The notes under the pieces are model-generated. The model was not told the DNA's origin, made no database searches, and was given only the letters and a program-made list of their open reading frames with translations. From DAOPZJ01 sp964587625 (lineage in GTDB: Bacteria > Bacillota > Clostridia > Oscillospirales > JAKOTC01), in contig CAZPLU010000001.1 of NCBI GenBank assembly GCA_964587625.1, positions 1 to 64,000 of the forward strand: a stretch of DNA of 64,000 bases, read 5' to 3'. Both the position numbers and the translations under genes were made by a program. Below, one piece after another: positions 17,687-26,911 of the stretch. Position 1 is the stretch's first letter, and the number at the start of each line of letters is the position of its first letter.

Positions 17687-18022
17687 ATGGATTGTCTGTT
17701 TTGCAAAATCATCGCCGGTGGGATTCCGAGCAAAAAGGTCTATGAAGATGAAAAGGTGTTCGCCTTTCACGACATCAACCCGCAGGCCGAAATCCATGTC
17801 CTTGTGGTTTCCAAGCGGCACATCTGCTGCGCCAACGCGATTGACGCGAGCAATTCCGGCGCGGTCGCGGCGGTGTTCGAAGCGATTCCGAAGATCGCAA
17901 ATAAGCTGGGGATCGACAACTACCGCGTGATCAACAACTGCGGCGAAAAGGCCGGACAGAGCGTGATGCACCTGCACTTTCACTTGCTTAACGGCGAAAA
18001 ACTCGGCGCAAAAATCGTATGA
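17687..18022 (+). CDS. HIT family nucleotide hydrolase (HinT-like)
   Basis: A 111-residue histidine-triad protein. CLFCKIIAGGIPSKKVYED at the N-terminus and the HIT motif QSVMHLHFHLL (HxHxH, nucleophile the middle-to-last His) identify the HinT branch, which hydrolyses adenosine phosphoramidates and aminoacyl-AMP. Its place right after alaS fits the known ability of HinT to cleave aminoacyl-adenylates, although operon position alone is weak evidence. GGAGGG precedes the ATG. Confidence 0.93.
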   Translation: MDCLFCKIIAGGIPSKKVYEDEKVFAFHDINPQAEIHVLVVSKRHICCANAIDASNSGAVAAVFEAIPKIANKLGIDNYRVINNCGEKAGQSVMHLHFHLLNGEKLGAKIV

Positions 18023-18036
18023 CGGAGGAACGCAAC

Positions 18037-18576
18037 ATGCCTGAATTTTATGAAATGAACATCGCGGGGCTGAAACGGCAGCTCCCGATCTGCCCGATCA
18101 ACGACAAACTTGATATCGCGGCGTTTATATTGCTCGGCGACGTCGAACTGACCATCGCCTGCGCGGGGGCGCTGTTGAAAAGGGCGCCGGAATTTGACAT
18201 CATTTTGACCCCCGAGGCCAAGAGCATCACGCTGGCATACGAAATGGCAAAGATGAGCGGAAAGCCCTACCTGGTCGCCCGTAAGAGCGCGAAACTCTAT
18301 ATGAAAGATCCGATTTCCGTCGAGGTCAAATCGATCACGACCGAAAATATCCAAAAACTCTTTATCGACAGCAAAGAGGCCTCACGGATGAAAAACAAGC
18401 GGGTTTTGGTCGTCGACGACGTCATCAGCACCGGCAAATCGCTGGAAGCGGTCGAAATATTGGTTCGGAAAGCAGGCGGCGCGATCTGCGGCCAGATGGC
18501 GGTTTTGGCCGAGGGCGAAGCCGCCGAACGCAAAGACATCATCTTCTTGGAACCGCTTCCCCTGTTTTTTAAATAA
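18037..18576 (+). CDS. Adenine phosphoribosyltransferase-like type I PRTase
   Basis: A 179-residue phosphoribosyltransferase. The PRPP-binding motif VLVVDDVISTGKS is clear, preceded by LTPEAKSITLAYEMAK and YLVARKSAKLY as in APRT-type enzymes that make AMP from adenine and PRPP. Overall it is somewhat divergent from canonical Apt, so the base is not certain. The start is ATG 18037, 7 bases after GGAGGA; an ATG at 18019 overlaps the previous stop but lacks a site. It continues the alaS-HIT transcript. Confidence 0.8.
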   Translation: MPEFYEMNIAGLKRQLPICPINDKLDIAAFILLGDVELTIACAGALLKRAPEFDIILTPEAKSITLAYEMAKMSGKPYLVARKSAKLYMKDPISVEVKSITTENIQKLFIDSKEASRMKNKRVLVVDDVISTGKSLEAVEILVRKAGGAICGQMAVLAEGEAAERKDIIFLEPLPLFFK

Positions 18577-18579
18577 CCC

Positions 18580-20733
18580 ATGAGGATTCGGCTGTTCGCG
18601 TGGAGCGGTCCGGCCGGTCTTTTGGCCCTGATCGCGGTCGCCTATTTCGGCACCGACTTCATTGCGCTCATCGCGGGAATTTTATTGATTTTGTCCGCTG
18701 TTGCGCTGCTTTGCTTCAAACGCACGCGTGAACTTCCGTTCAATTACATATTCATCATCGTCGGACTGCTGCTGATCGCCTTTTACGCGCAGCAGCAATT
18801 TGTCCGTAAGCCGATTACGGCGCTCGCCGGAAAAACCTATACCGTCACCGGATGGGTCGCCTCGGAGACCGAGAACGCAGGAGCCGTCAACCGGTTCACC
18901 CTCAGGACGGAACGCGTGACCGATGAAAACGGCAATTCCGAAATTCCGCAGCGTTTCACAATTTTATTGTATTCGGTCGAAACAGCCGCTTTCGGCGATA
19001 CCGTAACCGCAAATATAACATTACATGCGCCCTCTGTTTTCAGGGGCTATGATCTGGTTGACACCTACGCTTCAAAAGGAATCTACGTCACCGGAACTTG
19101 CTATGACGCAATTGATGCGGTTCACAACGACAAACACCGGATCCCGAAGTTTTTGCAATCGGTCAGGGTGTTCGTCCGCACCCGGGCACAACTCGCTTTT
19201 AACGGACGGGACAGCGCTTTTGTCAACGCGATCGTAATCGGCGACGGTTCGGACGTCACACAGGAGGATTATGATTTGATTCGGGACGCGGGCGTCACCC
19301 ATCTGCTCGTGGTCTCGGGATCGCACACCACCTTTTTTGCGCTTGCGTTATTCTTTGTGTTTCGGAAACTGCGCTTTCAGCAATGGCTGTGCGCCATTTT
19401 GACCGCCGTCTTTTTATTGCTTTATATGGCGCTGTTGGGCTTTGCCCCCTCGGTGACAAGAGCCGGCATCATGACGGTGCTGTTGTTTTTGGGTCAGATG
19501 CTTTGGCGCAACGCCGACCCGCTGAATTCTTTGGGCGTCTCGGTGGCGGCGATGCTGTTTATCCGTCCGTATTTTTGCTTCGATATCGGTTTTTTGCTCT
19601 CGGTTAGCGCCACTTTGGGCATATTGCTGTTTGTGAACAAATACAATGACACCATTCAAAACTTTTGTACGGCTAAGGTTCCGAAAATCCTTTCAAAACC
19701 CGTTTACGGCATGTTGAGTTCAATCATGGTCAGCATCGCCGCATCGGTTTTTTTCCTGCCGATTCTGCTCTGTTTTTTCAATGAAATCAGTACCGCGGCG
19801 CCGCTCTCGACGCTCTTGCTCGGTCCGGTCGCCGCTTTGATGCTCCCGGTTTTTATTCTCTCGGTTTTCGGGGCGAATGTCCCGTTTTTCGGCGTGGTGT
19901 TGAAAGGCGTTTCGAAGATTTTAATCAATATCTTTTATTTTGTCGTCAAAAAAATCGCCGCTCTGCCCTTTGCAACGCTGCCGTCCGGTTATCGGATTTT
20001 ATCGTTCGCGGTTGTGATTGCGCTGCTCGGTATTGTAATTTGTCTGCTTACGGGTGTGATTCGAAAACAGACCCTGCTTTGTATCCTGTGCGCGGTTTCG
20101 GTGGTGACCGGCGGCGTTTTCGGGCAGATCTGCCTAAACTACGAAACCGTGACGACGGCGGTTTTTTCCGACAAAGACGGCAGCGCGCTTGCAATCTACG
20201 ACGGCGTGGAGTATATTGTTATCGGGTGCGGAAACGATGCTCGGGCACAAAATGAACTGTGGTCGCATGTAAAAAAGCACAACAAACAGGCGAATCTGCT
20301 GCTGGTGCTTCCGAACCCGCAATCGATTTACGCCGTTCATCCCGAGCACCTGATAAACCTCTTACCCGCGCACGGCGTTGTCGCTTTCGAGCCGACCGAT
20401 GAGGAGGTCGAGACCCTATATTCCAATCACATCACGCTCGACTGCCGCGGACACGGCACTTATGAGATTTATCTGTTCGGGAACGGGTTTTATGCCGAGA
20501 TTATCACCCGGAATAAAAGCGCGATTTTAGTCGGCGGCAACCCGCCTTTACCGCAAAAACACTATGATTACGGTTTGATTTTGGACGGCGAATGCGAAAT
20601 TTATCCCGACTGCGCCAACTTGATGACCGTCTCGGTGAGTCCGCCGGAAAACAGCTTGGTCTTCCCGGCGGACAAGCTTACGGTCGTTCAAACCGGACCC
20701 GGCGGTCTTTTCGTCGGTTCCGAGACCTTTTGA
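18580..20733 (+). CDS. ComEC/Rec2-family membrane protein
   Basis: A 717-residue protein with several N-terminal membrane helices, an OB-like extracellular segment (YTVTGWVASETENA) and the ComEC core 'LVVSGSHTTFFALALFFVFR' followed by about eight helices. ComEC forms the DNA-uptake channel in competence. The C-terminal region (~residue 515 on) sits where ComEC has a metallo-beta-lactamase-like domain, but no HxHxDH motif is visible, so that nuclease-like domain appears degenerate. It starts 3 bases after the PRTase stop and precedes holA, a frequent arrangement in Clostridia. Confidence 0.85.
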   Translation: MRIRLFAWSGPAGLLALIAVAYFGTDFIALIAGILLILSAVALLCFKRTRELPFNYIFIIVGLLLIAFYAQQQFVRKPITALAGKTYTVTGWVASETENAGAVNRFTLRTERVTDENGNSEIPQRFTILLYSVETAAFGDTVTANITLHAPSVFRGYDLVDTYASKGIYVTGTCYDAIDAVHNDKHRIPKFLQSVRVFVRTRAQLAFNGRDSAFVNAIVIGDGSDVTQEDYDLIRDAGVTHLLVVSGSHTTFFALALFFVFRKLRFQQWLCAILTAVFLLLYMALLGFAPSVTRAGIMTVLLFLGQMLWRNADPLNSLGVSVAAMLFIRPYFCFDIGFLLSVSATLGILLFVNKYNDTIQNFCTAKVPKILSKPVYGMLSSIMVSIAASVFFLPILLCFFNEISTAAPLSTLLLGPVAALMLPVFILSVFGANVPFFGVVLKGVSKILINIFYFVVKKIAALPFATLPSGYRILSFAVVIALLGIVICLLTGVIRKQTLLCILCAVSVVTGGVFGQICLNYETVTTAVFSDKDGSALAIYDGVEYIVIGCGNDARAQNELWSHVKKHNKQANLLLVLPNPQSIYAVHPEHLINLLPAHGVVAFEPTDEEVETLYSNHITLDCRGHGTYEIYLFGNGFYAEIITRNKSAILVGGNPPLPQKHYDYGLILDGECEIYPDCANLMTVSVSPPENSLVFPADKLTVVQTGPGGLFVGSETF

Positions 20734-20751
20734 AACTGAAGCGGAGATAAC

Positions 20752-21786
20752 ATGAGGATCGAATCGGAAGTTGAACTGAATAAACTGATCAAATCGGAAA
20801 ACCCGCCGAATTTTTGGCTTTTTTACGGCGATGAGGAATTTTTGAAAACCCGGTATGCCAAAACGCTGGTTTCAAAAATTTTGACCGAGGAGGCAAAACA
20901 GGTCGATTTCAGCCCGTTTCACGCGCCTTTTTTGGTGATGGACGAGTTGGCTGACTGTCTGCAGAGCTTTCCGCTGATGTCGGCTTTCCGTGTCGCCGTT
21001 TTGACCGGACTGTTGCCCGACGCGATGGATGCCGGGGATTTTGATGCGCTGGTCTCGGTTATCGGGGAGCTGCCGCCGTCTTCCGTTTTTGTTGTCGTCA
21101 CAGCCGACGATGTGACCGAAAAGCAAGCGCGTATGAAAAAGCTGACCGCGCTCGCCGAAAAAAACGGCGCGGCCGTCTATTTGACCGCGCGCAAAAAAAG
21201 CGACCTCGTGCGGTTTGTCAAATCCGAACTGGCCAAATACAATGCCGACGCCGAGAATTTTGTCTGTTATAAAATCATCGAGCTCTGCCGCCAAGATATG
21301 CGGCAGATCGAAAACGAATGCGCGAAGCTGGGGGCATATGCCGCGGGCAGTACGGTCACACAGGCCGACGCCGAACTTTTTATCCATCTGACATTTGAGG
21401 AATCGGTGTTTGACCTCGTGCGCAACCTGATCACCAAAAACAATCAAATCGCCGTCAAAAAACTGGGCGCGCTGCTTGAAAACGGCGCGAAACCCATGGA
21501 GGTTATTGCCGTAATTGTCAGCGGGTTCACCGATTTGCAAAAGGCCGCCGTCGCCCAAAAGAACGGCATTCCCCTGCCCCGGGCGGCACAGGACTTCGGC
21601 TATCCCGACAAACAGCGGTTTCGCTTGGAACGCGCCTGGAATCAAGCCAACCGGCTGCGCGGCGGATATGCGGCGGAATGCTTGAATTTGGCGTTAGACG
21701 CCGACCGGTTTTGTAAAAGCGCAAAAGCCGACTACGAGACGGTGCTGGTCAAGCTCGTGGCCGACCTGTGCTCGGTGCCGGCTTGA
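20752..21786 (+). CDS. holA: DNA polymerase III delta subunit
   Basis: A 344-residue clamp-loader subunit. The N-terminal 'FWLFYGDEEFLKTRYAKTL' pattern (Walker-A position without a P-loop), the middle KSELAKYNADAENF and the C-terminal helical region with 'DLVRNLITKNNQIAVKKLGA' and 'ALDADRFCKSAKADYETVL' match HolA. It opens the sliding clamp with the tau and delta' subunits. ComEC followed by HolA is the order common in Firmicutes. GGAG lies 7 bases before the ATG. Confidence 0.93.
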   Translation: MRIESEVELNKLIKSENPPNFWLFYGDEEFLKTRYAKTLVSKILTEEAKQVDFSPFHAPFLVMDELADCLQSFPLMSAFRVAVLTGLLPDAMDAGDFDALVSVIGELPPSSVFVVVTADDVTEKQARMKKLTALAEKNGAAVYLTARKKSDLVRFVKSELAKYNADAENFVCYKIIELCRQDMRQIENECAKLGAYAAGSTVTQADAELFIHLTFEESVFDLVRNLITKNNQIAVKKLGALLENGAKPMEVIAVIVSGFTDLQKAAVAQKNGIPLPRAAQDFGYPDKQRFRLERAWNQANRLRGGYAAECLNLALDADRFCKSAKADYETVLVKLVADLCSVPA

Positions 21787-21789
21787 GCC

Positions 21790-22365
21790 ATGATTCATAT
21801 CAATGAAATCCTCCTGGTCGAGGGGAAGTATGATAAAATCAAGCTGCGGAGCGTGACCGATGCCGCCATCGTCACGCTCGACGGCTTTTCGGTGTTTACG
21901 GACGGTGAAAAAATCACCGCGCTGCGAACGCTCGCCGACAAGCGCGGGCTGCTGGTGCTGACCGACTCCGACGCCGCGGGCTTCAAGCTGCGCGCATTTA
22001 TCAACGGACGAATTCCGAAAGAACAGGTCAAGCACGCCTATATCCCCGACATATACGGCAAGGAAAAACGCAAGCAGACGTTTTCCAAGGAGGGTAAACT
22101 CGGCGTCGAGGGGATTGACGCCGCCGTTTTGAAACAAATTTTAACGCCGTTTGCCGCCGAGGGCATTCAACCGCTCCAGTCGCTGACCAAGGCCGACCTT
22201 TTTGCGGACGGACTCACCGGAAGACCCGACAGCGCGCAGAGGCGCAGGGCATTCGCCGTCGCCGCCGGACTCCCGGCGCGCATCGGTTCAAACGCCCTGC
22301 TCGAATTCATCAACGCCATGCTGACGAGGGAACAATATGTGATGATGATTGAAAATTTGAAATAA
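21790..22365 (+). CDS. Ribonuclease M5-like TOPRIM protein
   Basis: A 191-residue protein with a TOPRIM domain: the catalytic Glu in ILLVEGKYDKIKL and the DxD in LVLTDSDAAGFK. The C-terminal part (ILTPF onward, with a 'TKADLFADGL' motif) corresponds to the DUF4093 region of RNase M5, which matures 5S rRNA. Family length is about 180-190 residues, so it is complete. It starts 3 bases after holA and is the last gene before the convergent TetR gene. RNase M5 (rnmV) is the best name, but I leave the symbol empty because related TOPRIM proteins exist. Confidence 0.85.
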   Translation: MIHINEILLVEGKYDKIKLRSVTDAAIVTLDGFSVFTDGEKITALRTLADKRGLLVLTDSDAAGFKLRAFINGRIPKEQVKHAYIPDIYGKEKRKQTFSKEGKLGVEGIDAAVLKQILTPFAAEGIQPLQSLTKADLFADGLTGRPDSAQRRRAFAVAAGLPARIGSNALLEFINAMLTREQYVMMIENLK

Positions 22366-22373
22366 CACCTATC

Positions 22374-22961
22374 TCACGGCGCCTTGTTTTTTAAATAGGA
22401 CTGCGGAATCCCCGTCGTGATCTTGACCAACATCTCGGCGATGGATCTCGCGGTTTTTTTCATATCGCCCACAAGCCATTTTTGAATCATACCCACACAT
22501 CCGGTGATGGTAAACGAATAGATGTAATCGGCGTCTTCACTCGGAATTTTGTCGTTGGTGATGAGTTGATTGATGTTTTTATCATAGATAAACATCATAA
22601 TGCGCTTTTGAAAATCCAAATCGCCCCGCTCTCCCAAAAGCAGCTTGCACAATCCGGCGTTTTCTTTGATGTATTCTAAAATTTTTTCGATCATGCCGAC
22701 GAAATCAACGCTCGGTTTGCTTTGCATATAGTCGGTGAGGTACGAACTCACGTTTTCGAGCAGTTCTTCCTCCATTTTCCGCATCAAATCGTATTGGTCG
22801 TTGTAGTGCGCGTAAAAAGTCGCCCGGTTGATATCGGCGTTTTCACAAATTTCCTTGACGGTGATCTGCGTGATGTCCTTTTTTTCGAGCAGTTTGATAA
22901 AACTGTCTTTCAGCACCATTTTGGTATATTTCACCCTGCGGTCGCCTTTTTTATTTTTCAT
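22374..22961 (-). CDS. TetR/AcrR-family regulator
   Basis: A 195-residue repressor. The N-terminal helix-turn-helix (residues ~12-55) reads FIKLLEKKDITQITVKEICE and NADINRATFYAHY, a classic TetR motif. The C-terminal helical ligand domain looks like the TetR_C_8 group (YIKENAGLCKLLLGERGD). ATG 22961 with GGGAAG upstream is preferred to the GTG at 22970. It is divergent from the MMPL exporter pair, and a 9-bp inverted repeat overlaps that operon's -35 box, so it probably represses the exporter and is relieved by the exporter's substrate. Confidence 0.9.
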   Translation of the reverse strand: MKNKKGDRRVKYTKMVLKDSFIKLLEKKDITQITVKEICENADINRATFYAHYNDQYDLMRKMEEELLENVSSYLTDYMQSKPSVDFVGMIEKILEYIKENAGLCKLLLGERGDLDFQKRIMMFIYDKNINQLITNDKIPSEDADYIYSFTITGCVGMIQKWLVGDMKKTARSIAEMLVKITTGIPQSYLKNKAP

Positions 22962-23031
22962 ACGGCTCACTTCCCGAAAATATTTTTACCGGTTTTGCTG
23001 TTTTTTCAACAATTCGACTTTTTGCGTTTAG

Positions 23032-23062
23032 CAACAGACATTTTCGAAACATCTGTCTGTTG
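23032..23062. promoter_or_regulatory. Inverted-repeat operator for the TetR protein
   Basis: CAACAGACA (23032-23040) and TGTCTGTTG (23054-23062) are perfect 9-bp arms separated by 13 bases that include TTTCGAAA. A further CTGTTTTGCAACAG (23099-23112) repeats the same outer half-sites downstream of the -10 box. Confidence 0.65.
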
Positions 23063-23088
23063 ACTGATCATCATAATGTTATTATAGT
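23060..23088 (+). promoter_or_regulatory. Promoter of the MMPL operon
   Basis: TTGACT (23060-23065) and TATAGT (23083-23088) with a 17-base spacer. The right operator arm overlaps the -35 box. Confidence 0.75.
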
Positions 23089-23142
23089 ATACATATAGCT
23101 GTTTTGCAACAGTATGTTTACCATTCAGAGGTCAATTATATC

Positions 23143-25221
23143 ATGAACAAACTCACCCACAAGATCACAAAATACAAAAAGACCATTATTACAATCTTCA
23201 TCGTCGCCACCGCCGTCTGCGGGTTTTTTTCCGCTTTTGTGCCCGTCAATTATGATCTCAAGGACTATCTGCCCAAAGACGCCCAGTCGACACAGGCGCT
23301 GGATATTATGGCGGCGGAATTTTCCGGCGAACTCCCGAATGCCCGCGTGATGATCAACAATGTGACCGTACGGGAGGCGCTGGACTATCGACAGCGGCTC
23401 GCAGCCGTGCAGGGCGTCTCGTCGGTTTCCTGGCTCGATGACGCCGTCGGCGTTGAGACGCTCGGCTCCGTTCCGCCGGAGTATTTGGATCGGGAGATTG
23501 TGGAAAATTATTATATTGACGGCAGCGCATTATTTTCGGTCTCGGTTGAAAACGGTAAAGAACAGAGTGCCGTCAACGCCATCCGAACCCTGATCGGCGA
23601 CGGCGGCAACGCCGTTTCGGGAGACGCCGTGAACACGGCCGTCGCACAGGAGATGTCGTCGTCCGAGGTCTTAAAGGCGATGGCGATTTTGATCCCGATC
23701 ATCATTTTGATTTTGGTTTTGTCCACGACCTCATGGATTGAACCCGTTTTGTTTTTGCTCTCTATCGGTGTTGCGGTTTTTATCAATATGGGGACAAATC
23801 TGTTCTTCGGCGAGGTCTCGTTCATCTCAAACGCAATCAGCCCGATTTTACAGATGGCCGTCTCGTTGGATTATGCGATCTTTTTAATGCACAGCTTCAA
23901 TGACTTGCGGCAGAGGTGTGAGCCGCAGGAGGCCATGCGGCGCGCGATTAAAAAATCTTTCGCGGCGGTAGCTGCCAGCGCCGCGACGACCGTAATCGGA
24001 TTTGCCGCGCTCGCCTTTATGCGCTTCGGCATCGGTTTTGATCTCGCGATCAATCTGGTCAAAGGCGTTACGCTCAGTTTTGTCAGCGTGATGGTGTTTT
24101 TACCCGCGCTGACGCTGGCCGGTTATAAACTGATTGATAAAACAAAACACAGGCCGTTTTTCTTCGGCTTGAAAGGCGCGGGAAAGACGCTGTTGAAGAT
24201 CGGTATGCCGATTTTGATTTTGGCTGTGCTGGTCGCGGTTCCCTGCTTTCTCGCGCAGTCGAGGGTCAATTTTAAATACGGTATGGGTGAAACCGCGAAC
24301 GTGGCTCGAGCCGCGGTTGACAACACGGCGATCAATGAAAAATTCGGAGCCGAAAATCAACTCGTGCTGCTGGTCGAAAAAAGCGATGCCGGAACCGAAA
24401 AACAACTGTGCGACGAGCTCGGAGCCGTCCCGCATGTGAAGTCAGTGCTGTCTTATGTCACCGCTGTCGGTTCCGAAATTCCGCCCGTATACATCGGGGA
24501 TATCGCCGATCAATTCTATTCGGAACATTATGCCCGGATTGTGCTGTATACCGATATGGCCGAGGAGGGCGAGGAGACCTTTGCCGCCGTCAAACAGATA
24601 GACGGCATCGCGGCGAAATATTACGACACCTATTATCTGACCGGACAGAGCGCCGTTTTAAATGACATTAAAAACGTGGTCTCGACCGATACGACAGTGG
24701 TCAACCTGATTGCGGTCATCGGTATATTTATGGTTTTGCTGATCACGTTCAAGTCGATTTCGATTCCGTTTTTATTGCTGTTTACGATTGAGACCGCCAT
24801 CTGGATCAACCTCTCGTTCGCCTATTTCGGCGGTCAGTCATTCAACTTCATCGGCTATCTGGTTGTGAGCACGGTGCAGCTCGGCGCAACGGTCGATTAT
24901 GCCATCCTCATGACCGACCGCTATTTGCACAACCGAAAGACCCTACCGAAGAAGGAGGCCATGAACACCGCGCTCGGTAGCAATCTTCCGGCCGTGTTGA
25001 CCTCCGCGGCAATTCTCTCAACCGCCGGTTTCATTTTGGCGGCGACTTCGTCCAACCCCATCGTCTCGGAACTCGGCACGCTGCTCGGCAGAGGAACGCT
25101 GCTGTCGTTCTTTATGGTCATTTGCGTATTGCCGCAACTGCTTTTGCTGTTTGATCAGATCATTCAAAAAACCACATTAAAGTCAAAAGAAAAAAAGTTT
25201 TTAGGAGAACCACAGATATGA
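23143..25221 (+). CDS. MMPL/RND-family membrane transporter
   Basis: A ~692-residue exporter with two homologous halves, each with one N-terminal helix, a large outer loop and five clustered helices (from ~residues 190 and 520). Motifs include SLDYAIFLMHSF in the first half and TVDYAILMTDRYL in the second, the conserved Asp-Tyr of MMPL proteins, plus ASAATTVIGFAALAFM. It likely pumps lipids or hydrophobic drugs by proton motive force. ATG 23143 is chosen because AGAGGT precedes it; upstream in-frame codons lie within the promoter region. Its stop overlaps the ATG of the next gene. Confidence 0.92.
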   Translation: MNKLTHKITKYKKTIITIFIVATAVCGFFSAFVPVNYDLKDYLPKDAQSTQALDIMAAEFSGELPNARVMINNVTVREALDYRQRLAAVQGVSSVSWLDDAVGVETLGSVPPEYLDREIVENYYIDGSALFSVSVENGKEQSAVNAIRTLIGDGGNAVSGDAVNTAVAQEMSSSEVLKAMAILIPIIILILVLSTTSWIEPVLFLLSIGVAVFINMGTNLFFGEVSFISNAISPILQMAVSLDYAIFLMHSFNDLRQRCEPQEAMRRAIKKSFAAVAASAATTVIGFAALAFMRFGIGFDLAINLVKGVTLSFVSVMVFLPALTLAGYKLIDKTKHRPFFFGLKGAGKTLLKIGMPILILAVLVAVPCFLAQSRVNFKYGMGETANVARAAVDNTAINEKFGAENQLVLLVEKSDAGTEKQLCDELGAVPHVKSVLSYVTAVGSEIPPVYIGDIADQFYSEHYARIVLYTDMAEEGEETFAAVKQIDGIAAKYYDTYYLTGQSAVLNDIKNVVSTDTTVVNLIAVIGIFMVLLITFKSISIPFLLLFTIETAIWINLSFAYFGGQSFNFIGYLVVSTVQLGATVDYAILMTDRYLHNRKTLPKKEAMNTALGSNLPAVLTSAAILSTAGFILAATSSNPIVSELGTLLGRGTLLSFFMVICVLPQLLLLFDQIIQKTTLKSKEKKFLGEPQI

Positions 25222-26810
25222 AAAAATCCCTTTCGGCCATTTCGGCCTTGACGCTGCTTGCCGCCGTTTTGATCCCCGCGCTGTTTGCGGAAAGCGCTCC
25301 CGTAAATTCAACCATCCAAATCATCACGCCCGCTTCCGCTTCTGCGAATGCAGACGCATCGGAAAAAGAAGAGGTTGTGTACGGCATCCTGAACGCGGAC
25401 GGAACCGTCGACGGCATTTATGTTGTCAATATTTTTGACGGCGGCACATTTACCGATCACGGCGATTACTCCGAGACCATGAATCTGACCGATGCAAGCA
25501 AGCTCACGCGGACCGGAGATGTGATTGCCATGCAGTCCGACGCGAAGCGCTTTTCCTATCAGGGTACGCTTGTATCCGATGACCTGCCGTGGACGATTGC
25601 GATCGGATATGTTTTGAACGGCACTGGGATCGCCGCATCCGAACTTGCGGGAAAAAGCGGCGCGCTGGAAATCAAGCTCTCGATCACGCAGAATACCGCC
25701 TTCGCCGGCAGCTCTTTCGAAAATTACGCGCTTCAAGTCACTGTGACCTTGGACGAAACGCTCTGTGAAAACATCAAAGCGGGCGGCGCGACGGCAGCAG
25801 AAGCCGCCGGGAGCCGCCAACTCTCTTATATCGTGATGCCGGGAAAGACCGCGGACATTTCAATCACCGCCGATGTGGACCGCTTTGAGATGGATCCGAT
25901 CACAATCAACGGGATCAAGATGGTGTTCGACCTCGATATCGACATGAGCGAATACACCGATCAATTTTCCGAATTAGCTGAAGCCGCGAAATCGCTGGAC
26001 GACGGCGCGGGCAAACTCTGGGACGGAGCCGCGAAACTCGCGGACGGCATCAACAGCTACACAGACGGTCTGAAGACCTATAAAGACGGGCTCTCGGCAT
26101 CGGTGAAAGGAGCCGGTGATGTAAAGACCGGCACGGCTTCGCTCAGCGACGGGCTCTCACAGCTGACGGCGCAAAACGCAACGCTGGTCATGGGTGCGCT
26201 TGCGATTCAACAAGCCACGTTTGACGCGGTGAACAGGCAACTCGCGGAGACGGGTGTTCCGACGCTTACGCCGGAGAACTACGGCGCGGTTTTGTCTTCG
26301 GTTCCGACGATGGCGGCGGTCAAGACGCAGCTTGACAGTGCCGTTCAATTTACACAGGGTATTATTCAATATACCGACGGGGTCTATCGGCTCTCGTCGG
26401 GTGCAAACGAACTCTCGGGCGGAACTGCCGGACTGTATGACGGGCTTGTAAAAATCAACGCTTCCGCGCAACATCTTTATGGCGCGGCGGTCGAGCTAAA
26501 CAACGCGGTCAAGGAGTTGAAAAACGGGCTTTCGGATTATAAAAACGGCGCGAAAGCGCTCAGAGACGGCACCGCGGACATGGACAAAGAGGCGATTGCC
26601 AAAATTGATGAAGTCCTGTCCGAGCTCACGGGCGGCGATGCCGCGATCAAATCGTTTGTCTCTGAAAAAAACACGACTGTCACCGCTGTCCAATTTTTAT
26701 TGAAAACGGCGGCGGTTGAAACCGACAAGACAGAAATGACCGAGCCCGTTCAGACCGTCACCCAGACCTTTTGGGACAGGGTTTTGGACCTGTTCGGGAT
26801 AAAGAGATAA
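25218..26810 (+). CDS. Secreted protein with DG-type repeats, partner of the MMPL exporter
   Basis: A 530-residue protein with a signal peptide (MKKSLSAISALTLLAAVLIP). Residues ~250-330 and ~390-460 contain runs of an 'L.DGxxxL.xG' pattern (ELSGGTAGLYDGL, KLADGINSYTDGLKTYKDGL), the same type as in YhgE/Pip proteins, probably extended helical bundles. Unlike YhgE there is no clear multi-helix membrane domain, and the end FWDRVLDLFGIKR is soluble. It overlaps the MMPL stop by 4 bases and should be translated with it, suggesting an extracytoplasmic adaptor for the pump. Confidence 0.75.
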   Translation: MKKSLSAISALTLLAAVLIPALFAESAPVNSTIQIITPASASANADASEKEEVVYGILNADGTVDGIYVVNIFDGGTFTDHGDYSETMNLTDASKLTRTGDVIAMQSDAKRFSYQGTLVSDDLPWTIAIGYVLNGTGIAASELAGKSGALEIKLSITQNTAFAGSSFENYALQVTVTLDETLCENIKAGGATAAEAAGSRQLSYIVMPGKTADISITADVDRFEMDPITINGIKMVFDLDIDMSEYTDQFSELAEAAKSLDDGAGKLWDGAAKLADGINSYTDGLKTYKDGLSASVKGAGDVKTGTASLSDGLSQLTAQNATLVMGALAIQQATFDAVNRQLAETGVPTLTPENYGAVLSSVPTMAAVKTQLDSAVQFTQGIIQYTDGVYRLSSGANELSGGTAGLYDGLVKINASAQHLYGAAVELNNAVKELKNGLSDYKNGAKALRDGTADMDKEAIAKIDEVLSELTGGDAAIKSFVSEKNTTVTAVQFLLKTAAVETDKTEMTEPVQTVTQTFWDRVLDLFGIKR

Positions 26811-26881
26811 CTTTTTACACTTCGCAGGATCGATCTCGAAAAATATATCAGTTAAGCTATGGCGGTATCTATAAAATCAAA

Positions 26882-26905
26882 ACTCCCGGGATACCGGGAG
26901 TTTTT
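26882..26905 (+). terminator. Terminator of the MMPL operon
   Basis: ACTCCCGG (26882-26889) pairs with CCGGGAGT (26894-26901), followed by TTTT. Confidence 0.85.
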
Positions 26906-26911
26906 GTGTTG

